Shown here: positions 33,140 to 41,203 of the stretch, in pieces
Layout of the letters: every line of letters starts with the position of its first letter
Position numbering within the stretch: position 1 is the first letter of the stretch
Assembly (NCBI RefSeq): GCF_902506435.1
Contig: NZ_LR733215.1
Span: forward strand, 3,221,597 to 3,268,668
DNA from: Nocardioides sp. AX2bis
Lineage (GTDB): Bacteria; Actinomycetota; Actinomycetes; Propionibacteriales; Nocardioidaceae
DNA length: 47,072 nucleotides
Direction: 5' to 3'
Made by a program: the position numbers and the translations under genes
Notes under the pieces: generated by a model
Databases searched by the model: none
The model's input: the letters and a program-made list of their open reading frames with translations, nothing else
Told to the model about the DNA's origin: nothing

Positions 33140-33191
33140 CGGGTCGTGTGCCCCACGACGCGCTACAGCGCGTCCTCAGACCCACGACTCC
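33140..33191. repeat. Diverged palindromic element (copy E)
   Basis: GGGTCGTGTG on the left and CCCACGACTCC on the right, with inner stem GACGCGC/GCGCGTC. The outer arms resemble the family at 10085-10311 and 26656-26705, though with internal mismatches. It sits 52 bp downstream of the Rossmann-like gene stop (33244, leftward) and may act as its terminator. Confidence 0.6.
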
Positions 33192-33243
33192 GTATGACGC
33201 TCGCCCCGGCTCGCCCCGCTCGCCCCACACCTCGCCCAGCCGC

Positions 33244-34713
33244 TCAGCCCCGCGCGCCGCCCACACCCAGCAGCGCCGCCAGCCCGAGCGCGCTGCGCGG
33301 GGCATAGGCCGTGCGCCACAGCCCGCCGTGGGCGGCGGCGTACGCCTCGTCCTCCCAGGGGTGCTCGTGGCGCGGCCCGCCGCCGGTGTGCAGGTCGTGG
33401 ACCAGCAGCGCGGCCATCAGCACGTTCGAGGTGGAGGGGTCGAAGACCTCGACGCCGAAGCGGTGCGCCCCCGCGTACGCCGCCGCGAGCCCGCGGTTCT
33501 TCAGCACCGACCGGGTCCGGGTCGGCGGGGCGACGTTCATCGACACGGTCACGCCGTCGTGGCGGGCCACGGTCGCGCGCCAGCGCTGCAGCCGCTTGGC
33601 CAGCGCGTAGTTCGGGCCCTGCTGCGGGACCAGCGAGTCGTTGAGGCCGGGGTCCGAGCCGGGGGCGTACGGGCGGCGCAGCAGCCGGCCGCCGGAGGCG
33701 GTGCGCAGCGGGCGGCCGAGGGCGCGGGCCACCCGCGAGCGGTCCTCGTAGGCCTGGGTCGCGGCGTCGACGGCCTCGGCGGGCACCGCGAAGACGTCGG
33801 TGGGCGTGGCCAGGAACGCCAGCTCGACCGCGTCCGTTCCTCGGTCGGCGGCCAGCAGCCGGCGGCTCAGCTCGTCGACCGCGGTGCTCACGCGGACGTT
33901 GGTCGCGCCGTCGGCGTAGACGTAGCTGCCCACCACCAGGGTGCCCGGCTGGGCGCCCAGCCAGTCCGCGAGCGCCGGGACGTCGGCGAGCAGGTCGGCG
34001 CCACGGTGGCCGTCGCGCGCCGGGTTGACCACGGTCGCCGCGCCTCCGCGCACCGTCTCGTCGACCCGGCTCCACAGGTCCTCGCGGGCGAGGTCGACCG
34101 CCGCGACCCGGGCGCCCCACCGCACCAGGGACGGCAGCGGGCCCATCTCGGAACCGGCGCCGACGACGGCGACGGTCCGGCCCTCGAGGCGCAGCCAGTC
34201 CGGGTTGGCCAGGACCGCGCCCACGGCCTCGGCCAGGCTCGGCTCCACCACGCCGGCCTCGACCCAGGCGTCGACCCGACGGCGTACGGCGTCCCCGCGC
34301 AGCCGCTCCCCGCGGTACGGCAGCACCAGCTCGGTGACCGGCTCCGCCGCCCCCTGCTGCTCGACGGTGTCGAACGGGGCCGAGGGCGGCCAGTCCGCGA
34401 GGCGGTCGTCGTCCTCGCCGGTCCGGTCGGTGGCCACGCGCATCCGGTCGTGCAGCGAGTCCAGCCCGGCCCGCGCCACGGCCACGGCGGCCTCGGGGGA
34501 GGCGAGGCCGGCCTCGACCAGGCGGCGGAAGTGCACCAGGTAGTCCGAGCGCCACCCGGTCTCCGCCGCTGCGGCCCGCGCCCCGACCTCGTCGACGGCG
34601 CGCAGCGCGTCGGCCACCACCGCCCGCCCGAGTGCGGTCGTGCTGCGGCGGGTCGGGTCGTGGGGGTCGGCGGGGAAGACGAGGCCGTGCTGCTGGTCGG
34701 GCATGAGGGGCAT
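33244..34713 (-). CDS. Rossmann-like NAD(P)-binding protein, function unknown
   Basis: Protein of 489 aa, cytoplasmic. A central dinucleotide-binding motif GRTVAVVGAGSEMGPLPSLVRWGARVAAVDLARED (about 175-210) is followed by VNPARDG and a strand VVGSYVYADGATNVRVSTAVDELSRRLLAADRG, as in short-chain dehydrogenase-like folds. There is no YxxxK in SDR position. Flanking ~165 N-terminal and ~230 C-terminal residues are unassigned; the C-terminal part contains SMNVAPPTRTRSV and HEHPWEDEAYAAAHGGLW. ATG at 34713 with GGAGG 7 nt upstream. Possibly an oxidoreductase acting on a bulky substrate. Confidence 0.62.
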   Translation of the reverse strand: MPLMPDQQHGLVFPADPHDPTRRSTTALGRAVVADALRAVDEVGARAAAAETGWRSDYLVHFRRLVEAGLASPEAAVAVARAGLDSLHDRMRVATDRTGEDDDRLADWPPSAPFDTVEQQGAAEPVTELVLPYRGERLRGDAVRRRVDAWVEAGVVEPSLAEAVGAVLANPDWLRLEGRTVAVVGAGSEMGPLPSLVRWGARVAAVDLAREDLWSRVDETVRGGAATVVNPARDGHRGADLLADVPALADWLGAQPGTLVVGSYVYADGATNVRVSTAVDELSRRLLAADRGTDAVELAFLATPTDVFAVPAEAVDAATQAYEDRSRVARALGRPLRTASGGRLLRRPYAPGSDPGLNDSLVPQQGPNYALAKRLQRWRATVARHDGVTVSMNVAPPTRTRSVLKNRGLAAAYAGAHRFGVEVFDPSTSNVLMAALLVHDLHTGGGPRHEHPWEDEAYAAAHGGLWRTAYAPRSALGLAALLGVGGARG

Positions 34714-34759
34714 CCTGCCGCCTCCCGACCACGCCGCGCGCCGCCCGCCCGGGCAGGGG

Positions 34760-35503
34760 CTAGAAGTAGCCGCCCACCCGGATCTCGTCGTAGCCGCGCG
34801 GCACGGCGTCGGCCGAGAAGCAGTCCATCCGCGAGCTCTCCCCGACCCCGACCTGGTTGCCCGAGCAGGTGATCTCGGCGATGTTCTCCGAGCCGGCGTA
34901 GAAGCGGAAGATCAGCACCGAGCTGATGCCGCTGCCGAGCGGGCCCTCCTCGGTGGCGGTGACGCGCAGGCCCTTGATGGTCGAGCCGCCGACGTTCTCC
35001 CGGCCCATGCTCCACCCCTGGTCCGCGTCGAGGCCGTCGAAGCTGAACGCCTCGCCCTCCTCGACCACCACCGGGTCGCCGCCGGTGATGCCCTCCTCGA
35101 CGGCGTTGTCGACCCCGGCCACCAGGCCGATCACCAGCGCGGCGCAGCCGGCGAAGAACAGGATGACCACGCCGAGCACGATCAGCAGCACGTTGCGGGT
35201 CGTGTTGCTCTTCTTCACCGGCCCGCCGTATGCGTACCCGCCGGGGGCGCCGTAGGGCGGCTGGCCGTAGGGCGGCTGCTGGGGGTAGCCGGTGGGCTGG
35301 CCGCCGTACGGGTTCTGCTGGGGGTGGGGCTGCTGGCCGTACGGATGCGGCTGGCCCTGCGGGGGCGCGCCGTACGCCGGGGGCTGCTGGCCGTACGGCG
35401 GCTGCTGGGGCACCTGCTCCGGCCCGCGGTACGACGTGTCCGGCGGCGGGTCGCCCTGGTACGGGCGGTCCCACGGGCTCTCGGGCGGCTTCTCGTCGCT
35501 CAT
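34760..35503 (-). CDS. Membrane protein with Pro/Gln/Tyr/Gly-rich cytoplasmic tail
   Basis: Protein of 247 aa: ~95 residues of low-complexity PYGQQP-type repeats, one transmembrane segment (about 103-127, NVLLIVLGVVILFFAGCAALVIGLVAG) and a ~120-residue extracellular domain with two cysteines and a YAGSENIAEITCSG segment. This layout is common in actinobacteria, often for envelope or stress proteins. ATG at 35503 with GAGAGGAC upstream. Function unknown. Confidence 0.72.
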   Translation of the reverse strand: MSDEKPPESPWDRPYQGDPPPDTSYRGPEQVPQQPPYGQQPPAYGAPPQGQPHPYGQQPHPQQNPYGGQPTGYPQQPPYGQPPYGAPGGYAYGGPVKKSNTTRNVLLIVLGVVILFFAGCAALVIGLVAGVDNAVEEGITGGDPVVVEEGEAFSFDGLDADQGWSMGRENVGGSTIKGLRVTATEEGPLGSGISSVLIFRFYAGSENIAEITCSGNQVGVGESSRMDCFSADAVPRGYDEIRVGGYF

Positions 35504-35609
35504 CGGGCGTCCTCTCGGGCCGGCGGTCCCGGTGCCGGTCGGGCCCGAGGCCCCGGACGCTACCGAGGATCGGACCCGACCGCGGTCGGACGCGGTCGGA
35601 CGGGTCCGA

Positions 35610-36578
35610 TCAGTCCTCTCCCGGCACGTGGTGCCGCGCCACCGACGGCCCGAGCCGGTCCGGCTCCTCGGTGGCCAGCGCCGCGCGGAGGAAGCGCCCC
35701 AGCACCGGTGACGGCCGCTCGTTGCGCCGCCAGACCACGGCGGCCTCGACGGGGGCCAGCGGGGTGGCCAGCCGTACCGTCCGCAGGCCGGTCCCCAGCC
35801 CCGGGCCGAGCGCGCGCACCGACGCCGGCACGAGGGCGATCCCGAGACCGGCGGCGACCAGGCGGACGACCGTGCTGGCGCTGTCCACCGTGCGTCGGGC
35901 GTCGGGGGAGATGCCGGCCAGCTGCCAGGCCTGCCGGGTGTGGGCGGCGAGCCCGGGGAAGCCGTCGTGCGCGGTCGGCACGATCCACCGCTCGTCGCCG
36001 AGCGAGGCGAGGTCGACCGTCGGTTCCGCGGCGAGGGGCGAGTCGCCGGGCACCACGACGACGACCGGCTCCCGGTGGATCAGCGCCACCTCGAGCTCGC
36101 GCCCGCGCAGCCGCTCGAGGTGCTGGGTACGGGTGCAGTAGACGACACCGACGTCCGCCCGCCGGTCGCGCACGCGGTCGACGACCTCGGGGTCGCCGGC
36201 CTCGACGACCTCGGAGTCGACGTCGCGCGAGCGGCGCTCGAAGGCGACCAGCAGGTTGGGCAGGATCTCCCAGGTGACCGCGGAGGCCGTGGCCACGGCC
36301 AGCCGGCCCGTACGCCCCGAGCCGATCCCCCGCACCGCGGCGGTGACCTCGTCCACGTCGTCCAGCAGCCGTACGGCCTCGCGTGCCAGCAGCTCGCCCG
36401 CGACCGTGGCGTCGACCCCGCGCGAGTGCCGCTCGAGGAGCCGGACGCCCAGCTCCCGCTCGAGCTGCGCGATCGCGGCGCTCAGCGGCGGCTGGGTCAT
36501 GTCGAGGGTGGCGGCCGCCCGCGAGACCGATCCCTCCCGCACGACCGCGGCGAAGTAGCGCAGCTGCCGGAGATCCAT
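35610..36578 (-). CDS. LysR family transcriptional regulator
   Basis: LTTR of 322 aa: N-terminal winged helix (LRYFAAVVREGSVSRAAATLDMTQPPLSAAIAQLERELGVRLLER) and a periplasmic-binding-like effector domain. The ATG at 36578 follows TAGCAT by 6 nt; that hexamer overlaps one arm of the palindrome 36588-36609. Divergent from the maleylacetate reductase gene, which is its likely target. LTTRs commonly activate aromatic-ring degradation genes. Confidence 0.88.
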   Translation of the reverse strand: MDLRQLRYFAAVVREGSVSRAAATLDMTQPPLSAAIAQLERELGVRLLERHSRGVDATVAGELLAREAVRLLDDVDEVTAAVRGIGSGRTGRLAVATASAVTWEILPNLLVAFERRSRDVDSEVVEAGDPEVVDRVRDRRADVGVVYCTRTQHLERLRGRELEVALIHREPVVVVVPGDSPLAAEPTVDLASLGDERWIVPTAHDGFPGLAAHTRQAWQLAGISPDARRTVDSASTVVRLVAAGLGIALVPASVRALGPGLGTGLRTVRLATPLAPVEAAVVWRRNERPSPVLGRFLRAALATEEPDRLGPSVARHHVPGED

Positions 36579-36587
36579 ACGCAGATG

Positions 36588-36609
36588 CTATCGCTGGGCA
36601 TGCCGATAG
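36588..36609. promoter_or_regulatory. LysR-type operator candidate
   Basis: CTATCG (36588-36593) and CGATAG (36604-36609), separated by 10 bp, form a perfect dyad between the LysR gene and the divergent reductase. It overlaps the -10 of the LysR gene and lies about 90 nt upstream of the reductase start. Confidence 0.65.
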
Positions 36610-36698
36610 ATATTGGACGTATGACACCGCCGGTCCGAGACTGGTCGGACGCCGCAGGTGTGAGCGCAGTCACAGCGCGGCGCGACCAGGAGGACCGA

Positions 36699-37664
36699 TG
36701 ACGCCGCTGGAGTTCCGGCACCAGACGTACGCGCAGCGACTCGTCTTCGGCGCGGGCACCGCCCGCAGCGCGCTGCCCGAGGAGGTCCGTGCCCTCGGCG
36801 CCACCCGGGTGCTGCTGGCCTGCACCGAGGCCGAGGCCGGTCTCGCCGACTCGCTCGCCGCCGACCTCCCCGTCGCCGCACGCTTCACCGGCGTCCGCCC
36901 CCACGTCCCGGTCGAGGTGGCGCAGGCCGCCCGCCGGCTGGCCGCCGACGTGGACGCCGACCTCGTCCTCAGCGTCGGCGGCGGCTCGACCACCGGGCTG
37001 GCCAAGGCGGTCGCGCTGACCACCGGCCTCCCGGTCGTCGCGGTCCCCACCACCTACGCCGGCTCGGAGGCCACGCCCGTCTGGGGCCTCACCGAGGGCC
37101 GCACCAAGACCACCGGCACCGACCCCGTCGTCCTGCCCCGGGTGGTCGTCTACGACCCCGAGCTCTCGGTCAGCCTCCCCGTCGACCTCGCCGTCGCCAG
37201 CGGCCTCAACGCGCTGGCCCACTGCGTCGACTCGCTCTGGGCGCCCCGCCGCAACCCCGTCCTCGACGCCACCGCCACCGAGGGCGTCCGGGCCCTCGCC
37301 CCGGCGCTCCGCGGCGTCGTGGCCGACGGCGGCGACCTCGCCGCCCGCGCCGGCTGCCTGTACGGCGCCTACCTCGCCGCCGCGACCTTCGCCGGCGCCG
37401 GCTCCGGGCTGCACCACAAGATCTGCCACGTCCTCGGCGGCACGTGGGACCTCCCCCACGCCCAGACGCACGCGGTGGTGCTCCCGCACGTGCTCGCCTT
37501 CAACGCCGACGCCGCGCCCGACGCCGCCGCCCGGATCGCCGCCGCGCTCGACGCGCCGGACGCCTTGACCGGCCTGCTCGGCCTCTACGCCGACCTCGAC
37601 GCCCCCACGTCCCTGCGCGACCTCGGCCTGCCCGAGGACGCCCTCGACGAGGCCACCGCCCGCG
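36699..37664 (+). pseudogene. Maleylacetate reductase (iron-type alcohol dehydrogenase family), 3' end lost at a foldback
   Basis: NAD(P)H-dependent reduction of maleylacetate to 3-oxoadipate in hydroxyquinol/chlorocatechol-type degradation. About 320 native residues are present: the glycine motif SVGGGSTTGLAKAV, the PTTYAGSEATPVWGLTEG block, the histidines of NALAHCVDS and GLHHKICHVLGG, and the LPHAQTHAVVLPHVLAFN region. Family members run to ~350 aa; after LRDLGLPEDALDEATARVVE the sequence turns into an inverted copy of itself (37665-37714), and the expected C-terminus is missing. The frame then reads on without stop through unrelated genes. ATG 36699 has AGGAGG 5 nt upstream. In the source genome the gene is probably intact. 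Confidence 0.82.
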
Positions 37665-37714
37665 TCGTCGAGGGCGTCCTCGGGCAGGCCGAGGTCGCGC
37701 AGGGACGTGGGGGC
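37601..37714. repeat. 50-bp perfect foldback (inverted repeat with 14-nt loop)
   Basis: 37601-37650 is the exact reverse complement of 37665-37714; the loop is 37651-37664. The left arm is native reductase coding sequence (LRDLGLPEDALDE). The right arm is its copy and is followed 13 nt later by the start of an unrelated gene. Most likely a chimeric junction; a terminator would not reproduce a conserved protein motif exactly. Confidence 0.92.
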
Positions 37715-37727
37715 CCCCGGAGCCCCC

Positions 37728-38609
37728 ATGAGCAGCACCACGACGAGGACCGTGCGCCGCGCCGCGCTCGGCCTCGGCGCGCTCCTGGTGCTCTCGGCCG
37801 TCGTGGCCGCCGTGCTGTTCCGCCTCGACGGGGGCCGCTGGTTCATCGTGAAGACGCCCTCGATGGGGCAGAGCCTGCCGGTCGGCTCGCTGGTCCTGAC
37901 GACGCCGACCGAGCTCGGCGCCGTCGCCGACGGCGACGTGATCACCTTCCGCAACCCGGAGTCCGGGGTCGTCTACACCCACCGCGTCGCACGGGTCACC
38001 GACGCCGGCCTGCGGACCCGCGGCGACATCAACGCCGCGGTGGACCCGTGGGTGGTCGGCGCCGACGACCTGGTCGGCGGGGTCTCCTTCTCCGCTCCCG
38101 GTCTCGGCTGGGCGGTCCAGGGCCTGCCCCTGTTCTTCGTCGGGCTGGCCGTGGTCTGGCTGCTGACCATCCGCGTCGCGACCCCCCGCCGCTACTCCTG
38201 GCGCGTCGTCGGGGTGTCGATGTCCCTGGCGGTGACCACGTTCGTGCTCAAGCCCTGGGTCGGCCTGGAGCGGATGACGCAGGCCGCCCCGGCCGACGGC
38301 TCGCCCGGCGTGCTGCTCGACGTCGTCTCGACCGGGCTGCTCCCGATCGAGGCGTTCGAGCCCGACGGCCCGGCCTCGGTCTCCCTGGTCGACGGCCAGG
38401 TCGGCACGCTGCACCTGACCACGGGCGCCGACACCGGGGCGTACGACGTCCTCACCCGGCTCGACCTCTCCCTCGGCTGGTGGGTGGCGCTGGTCCTCTT
38501 CTGCCTGCTCCCCCTGCTGTGGACCCTCGCGGTCGGCCTCGTGCCGCACGACGAGCCCGAGACCGACCTCGCGCCCACCGAGCCCGAGCCCGAGCTGGTG
38601 GCCGCGTGA
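37728..38609 (+). CDS. ER-type (SipW-like) signal peptidase I
   Basis: Membrane protease of 293 aa. After an N-terminal helix, KTPSMGQSLPVGSLVLT holds the nucleophile serine (PSM); YTHRVARV carries the histidine that replaces the usual lysine; GDINAAVD carries the aspartate. This Ser-His-Asp set marks the ER/archaeal/SipW type. Two more hydrophobic helices lie at about 130-175 and one near 250. ATG at 37728 with GGAG 6 nt upstream; the upstream DNA is a suspected chimeric junction. It overlaps the LamG gene by 4 nt (GTGA), so it is probably dedicated to that substrate. Confidence 0.82.
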   Translation: MSSTTTRTVRRAALGLGALLVLSAVVAAVLFRLDGGRWFIVKTPSMGQSLPVGSLVLTTPTELGAVADGDVITFRNPESGVVYTHRVARVTDAGLRTRGDINAAVDPWVVGADDLVGGVSFSAPGLGWAVQGLPLFFVGLAVVWLLTIRVATPRRYSWRVVGVSMSLAVTTFVLKPWVGLERMTQAAPADGSPGVLLDVVSTGLLPIEAFEPDGPASVSLVDGQVGTLHLTTGADTGAYDVLTRLDLSLGWWVALVLFCLLPLLWTLAVGLVPHDEPETDLAPTEPEPELVAA

Positions 38610-39487
38610 GCGCCCGCACCGCGGGTGGCCAGCGCCGTACGGTGCTGCTCGCCGTCGCCGCGCTCGCCCTTGCCCTCGTGGCCGCCGTGGCCGCGCCCAG
38701 CACCTTCGGCGGCTTCGTCACCTCGGTGACCAACCAGACCAACACCGCCTCCAGCGCTGTCTTCGGCCGGCCCTCGACCTGCCAGGTCGCGACGAACGTC
38801 GGCAGCCCGTTCTTCATCTACCCGATGAACGAGGCCAGCGGGACCGCGGTCGCCGACACCTCGAACCCCTCGCGGCCCGGCACCTACCGCGGCAGCCCGA
38901 TCGCGTACCGCCAGGACGGGCCCTGCGGCGGCGACGCCGGCACCGGGGTCACCATCAACGCCCCGGTGACCACGAACACCGGCCGGGCGTTCCTCAGCGG
39001 CCCCACCCAGACCCAGATCAACCCCGGCACGTTCAGCGCGGGCATCTGGTTCAAGACCAACAGCCAGCGCGGCGGGAGGCTGATCGGCTTCGGCAACGGC
39101 ACCGGGACCACCGAGTCGGGCAGCTACGACCGCCACCTCTACCTGACCAACGCGGGCAAGGTCGTCTTCGGCGTCTACCCGAACGCGGTCAGGACCGTGG
39201 AGTCGAGCACCGGGCTGAACAACAACACCTGGCACTACGCGGTGGGCACCCTGTCGTCCACCACCGGTCTGCGGCTCTACATCGACGGGGCGTTGGTCGA
39301 CAGCGACGCCTCGGTGACCTCCGCGCAGAACTACACGGGTCAGTGGCGGATCGGCTGGGACAACCTGGCCAGCTGGACCGAGATCCCCGCCAGCGAGTAC
39401 TACCAGGGCAGCCTGGCCTGGGCGGCCGTCCACACCACAGCACTAACCCCGACGCAGGTGCAGGCGATCTGGGCCGCCGGCCGCTGA
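38606..39487 (+). CDS. Secreted LamG/concanavalin-like domain protein, probable substrate of the adjacent signal peptidase
   Basis: Protein of 293 aa. N-terminal RRTVLLAVAALALALVAAV and then a STFGGFVTSVTNQTNTASSA segment resemble SipW-dependent (TasA/CalY-like) export signals. Residues ~55-285 form a LamG-like jelly roll: FIYPMNEASGTAVADTS, FSAGIWFKTNS, WHYAVGTLSSTTGLRLYIDG and a C-terminal LAWAAVHTTALTPTQVQAIW. Likely a cell-surface or fibre component or adhesin. The GTG overlaps the peptidase TGA. Followed by a hairpin. Confidence 0.8.
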   Translation: MSARTAGGQRRTVLLAVAALALALVAAVAAPSTFGGFVTSVTNQTNTASSAVFGRPSTCQVATNVGSPFFIYPMNEASGTAVADTSNPSRPGTYRGSPIAYRQDGPCGGDAGTGVTINAPVTTNTGRAFLSGPTQTQINPGTFSAGIWFKTNSQRGGRLIGFGNGTGTTESGSYDRHLYLTNAGKVVFGVYPNAVRTVESSTGLNNNTWHYAVGTLSSTTGLRLYIDGALVDSDASVTSAQNYTGQWRIGWDNLASWTEIPASEYYQGSLAWAAVHTTALTPTQVQAIWAAGR

Positions 39488-39494
39488 ACCCGTG

Positions 39495-39542
39495 GGACGT
39501 CATCCAGATCGAGGACACGGATCCTCGGATCGCATGACGTCC
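39495..39542. terminator. Hairpin between convergent genes
   Basis: Outer arms GGACGTCAT (39495-39503) and ATGACGTCC (39534-39542) are perfect; inner GATCGAGGA and TCCTCGGATC pair with one bulge. It lies 8 nt after the LamG stop and 16 nt before the convergent BKACE stop; probable bidirectional terminator. Confidence 0.75.
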
Positions 39543-39557
39543 GCCCGCGTCCCCGGG

Positions 39558-40421
39558 TCAGCGCCCCCGGGCGGGCAGGCGCAGCAGCGCCCGCGCCTCG
39601 TCCACGTCGTACGGCGTCCGCCCCGCCTCGCCGGCCAGGCGTACGGCCCGCCCGACCAGCTGGGCGTTCGACTCCACCGGCACCCCGCGGCGCAGGGTGA
39701 GGGTGTCCTCCATCCCGACCCGCAGGTGCCCGCCCATCGCCAGCGTGGTCAGCGCGACGGGCAGCGCGGTGCGCCCGACGCCGGTGGCCGACCAGGAGGT
39801 GACCTCGGGCGGGAGCGCGGCGTGCGCGGCGACCAGCGCGGGGGCGGTGCCGGGCATCCCGCCGGGCACGCCCATCACGAAGTCGCAGTGCACCGCCCCG
39901 GCCGGCGGGGGGCCGTACCTGTCCAGCAGGCGGTGCAGGGTGGCGACCTGGCCGAGGTCGAAGATCTCGAACTCCGGGAGCACCCCCCGCTCCTGCGCCA
40001 GCTGGTAGAGCTCGCTCACGAACGGCCACGGGTTGAGGAAGACGTCGTCGCCGAAGTTCACCGTGCCGAGGGTCAGGCTGCAGGAGTCCGGCTCCGCGTC
40101 GAGCACCTTCAGTCGCTGCTCCAGCGGGTCGTGCACCGAGCCGCCGGTGGACAGCTGGACGACCAGGTCGGTCTGCTCGTGCAGCGCCTGCACCGTGTCG
40201 CGCAGCCGGGTGGCGTCCAACGAGGGAGCGTGGTCGTCGTCGCGGATGTGCACGTGCACCATCGCCGCACCCGCGGCCTCGGACTCCTGCGCCGCGACGA
40301 CGAGCTCCTCGAGCGTGGTCGGCAGGGCCGGGCAGTCGGCCTTGGCGGTCTCGGCGCCGGTGGGGGCGACGGTGACGAGGATGCCGTCGGCGCGGGGGGT
40401 ACGGGGCTCGTGGCTGCTCAC
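39558..40421 (-). CDS. BKACE family beta-keto acid cleavage enzyme (3-keto-5-aminohexanoate cleavage-like)
   Basis: Zinc-dependent TIM-barrel enzyme of 287 aa that condenses a beta-keto acid with acetyl-CoA to give acetoacetate and a new CoA ester. Zinc ligands HVH in AAMVHVHIRDDDH and the glutamate in HLRVGMEDT match the family. The GTG at 40421 follows CAGAGT by 6 nt. The physiological keto acid varies widely in the family and cannot be read from sequence. No lysine-fermentation partners are adjacent. Confidence 0.87.
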   Translation of the reverse strand: MSSHEPRTPRADGILVTVAPTGAETAKADCPALPTTLEELVVAAQESEAAGAAMVHVHIRDDDHAPSLDATRLRDTVQALHEQTDLVVQLSTGGSVHDPLEQRLKVLDAEPDSCSLTLGTVNFGDDVFLNPWPFVSELYQLAQERGVLPEFEIFDLGQVATLHRLLDRYGPPPAGAVHCDFVMGVPGGMPGTAPALVAAHAALPPEVTSWSATGVGRTALPVALTTLAMGGHLRVGMEDTLTLRRGVPVESNAQLVGRAVRLAGEAGRTPYDVDEARALLRLPARGR

Positions 40422-40657
40422 GGGAGGACTCTGCCAGAGCAGCGGCGCGGCCCGGGCCAGACTCCTCGGGGTGCCCGGGCCATCCGGGACCTCTGTCCTG
40501 TTCTCGGGGCCGACGGGACGGACGCGCCGTACGGACAGGTCCACCTGCCCCCTCGATGAGAGGGCTCTCACCGGCCCCTCACCGTCACCTCACCCGACGA
40601 CCGGAAGGTCACCCGTGCGCCGGGGTGGTCCCGGCCACGAGCCGAGGAGCAACCCCC

Positions 40658-41161
40658 ATGAACAAGTCCGTCGCCGCCGGGTTCGGCGCGCTCGCCGTCG
40701 CCGTGTCCGTCCTGGCCGCCCCCTCCCCCGCCTTCGCCGACGAGCGCGTGTGCCGCGGCTCGATCGGGGCGGTCACGGTCGACAACGTCGTGGTCCCGCA
40801 GAACGCCACCTGCACCCTGACCGGCACGAAGGTCCAGGGCACCGTGAAGATCTCGAACGGCGCCACCCTGACCGCCCGCAACATCGACGTCGAGGGCAAC
40901 GTGCAGGCCGAGGGCCACGCCAAGGTCGTCGTGCGCTCCTCCGTGGTCGACGGCAGCATCCAGCTGACGCAGGGCCGGGCCGCGGTGCTGGCCGGCAACC
41001 GCGTCGGCTCCGACGTCCAGTCCTTCACCAACCGGGCCGCCCAGACGTTCACCAACAACCGGATCAACGGCAACCTGCAGTGCAAGGAGAACAAGCCGAA
41101 GCCGACCGGCAGCGGCAACGTCGTGCAGGGCAACAAGGAGGACCAGTGCGCCTCGCTGTGA
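40658..41161 (+). CDS. Small secreted repeat protein, hypothetical
   Basis: Protein of 167 aa with a clear signal peptide (1-27, ending AFA). The mature part alternates short beta strands with Asn/Gly turns (VQGTVKISNGATLTARNIDV, VVVRSSVVDGSIQLTQGRA), as in right-handed beta-helix or bactofilin-like polymers. Four cysteines (VCRGS, TCTL, LQCKE, DQCAS) probably pair. ATG at 40658 with GAGGAG 9 nt upstream. The 236-nt region before it (40422-40657) holds the promoter but no clear hexamer pair or other gene. Confidence 0.72.
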   Translation: MNKSVAAGFGALAVAVSVLAAPSPAFADERVCRGSIGAVTVDNVVVPQNATCTLTGTKVQGTVKISNGATLTARNIDVEGNVQAEGHAKVVVRSSVVDGSIQLTQGRAAVLAGNRVGSDVQSFTNRAAQTFTNNRINGNLQCKENKPKPTGSGNVVQGNKEDQCASL

Positions 41162-41171
41162 CGCCCTGACG

Positions 41172-41203
41172 GACCCGGGTGCCTGCCGGCAGGCGCCCGG
41201 GTC
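41172..41203. terminator. Bidirectional terminator between secreted protein and kdpE
   Basis: GACCCGGGTGCCTGCC followed directly by GGCAGGCGCCCGGGTC: 16-bp arms with one T/G mismatch and no loop beyond the GCCGGC centre. It starts 10 nt after one stop codon and overlaps the kdpE stop, serving both convergent genes. Confidence 0.8.

Noticed and set aside
29081..33307. Very long rightward open frame (about 1400 codons) opposite several leftward genes
   Set aside because: It is antisense to the secreted protein, VapBC and the DUF4262-like gene, with Arg/Pro/Gly-rich low-complexity translation typical of high-GC shadow frames and no domain.
36383..39487. Apparent 1034-residue fusion of maleylacetate reductase with the LamG protein
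   Set aside because: The frame is open only because the foldback removed the reductase stop and the signal-peptidase gene lies in another frame; the middle part is shadow translation.
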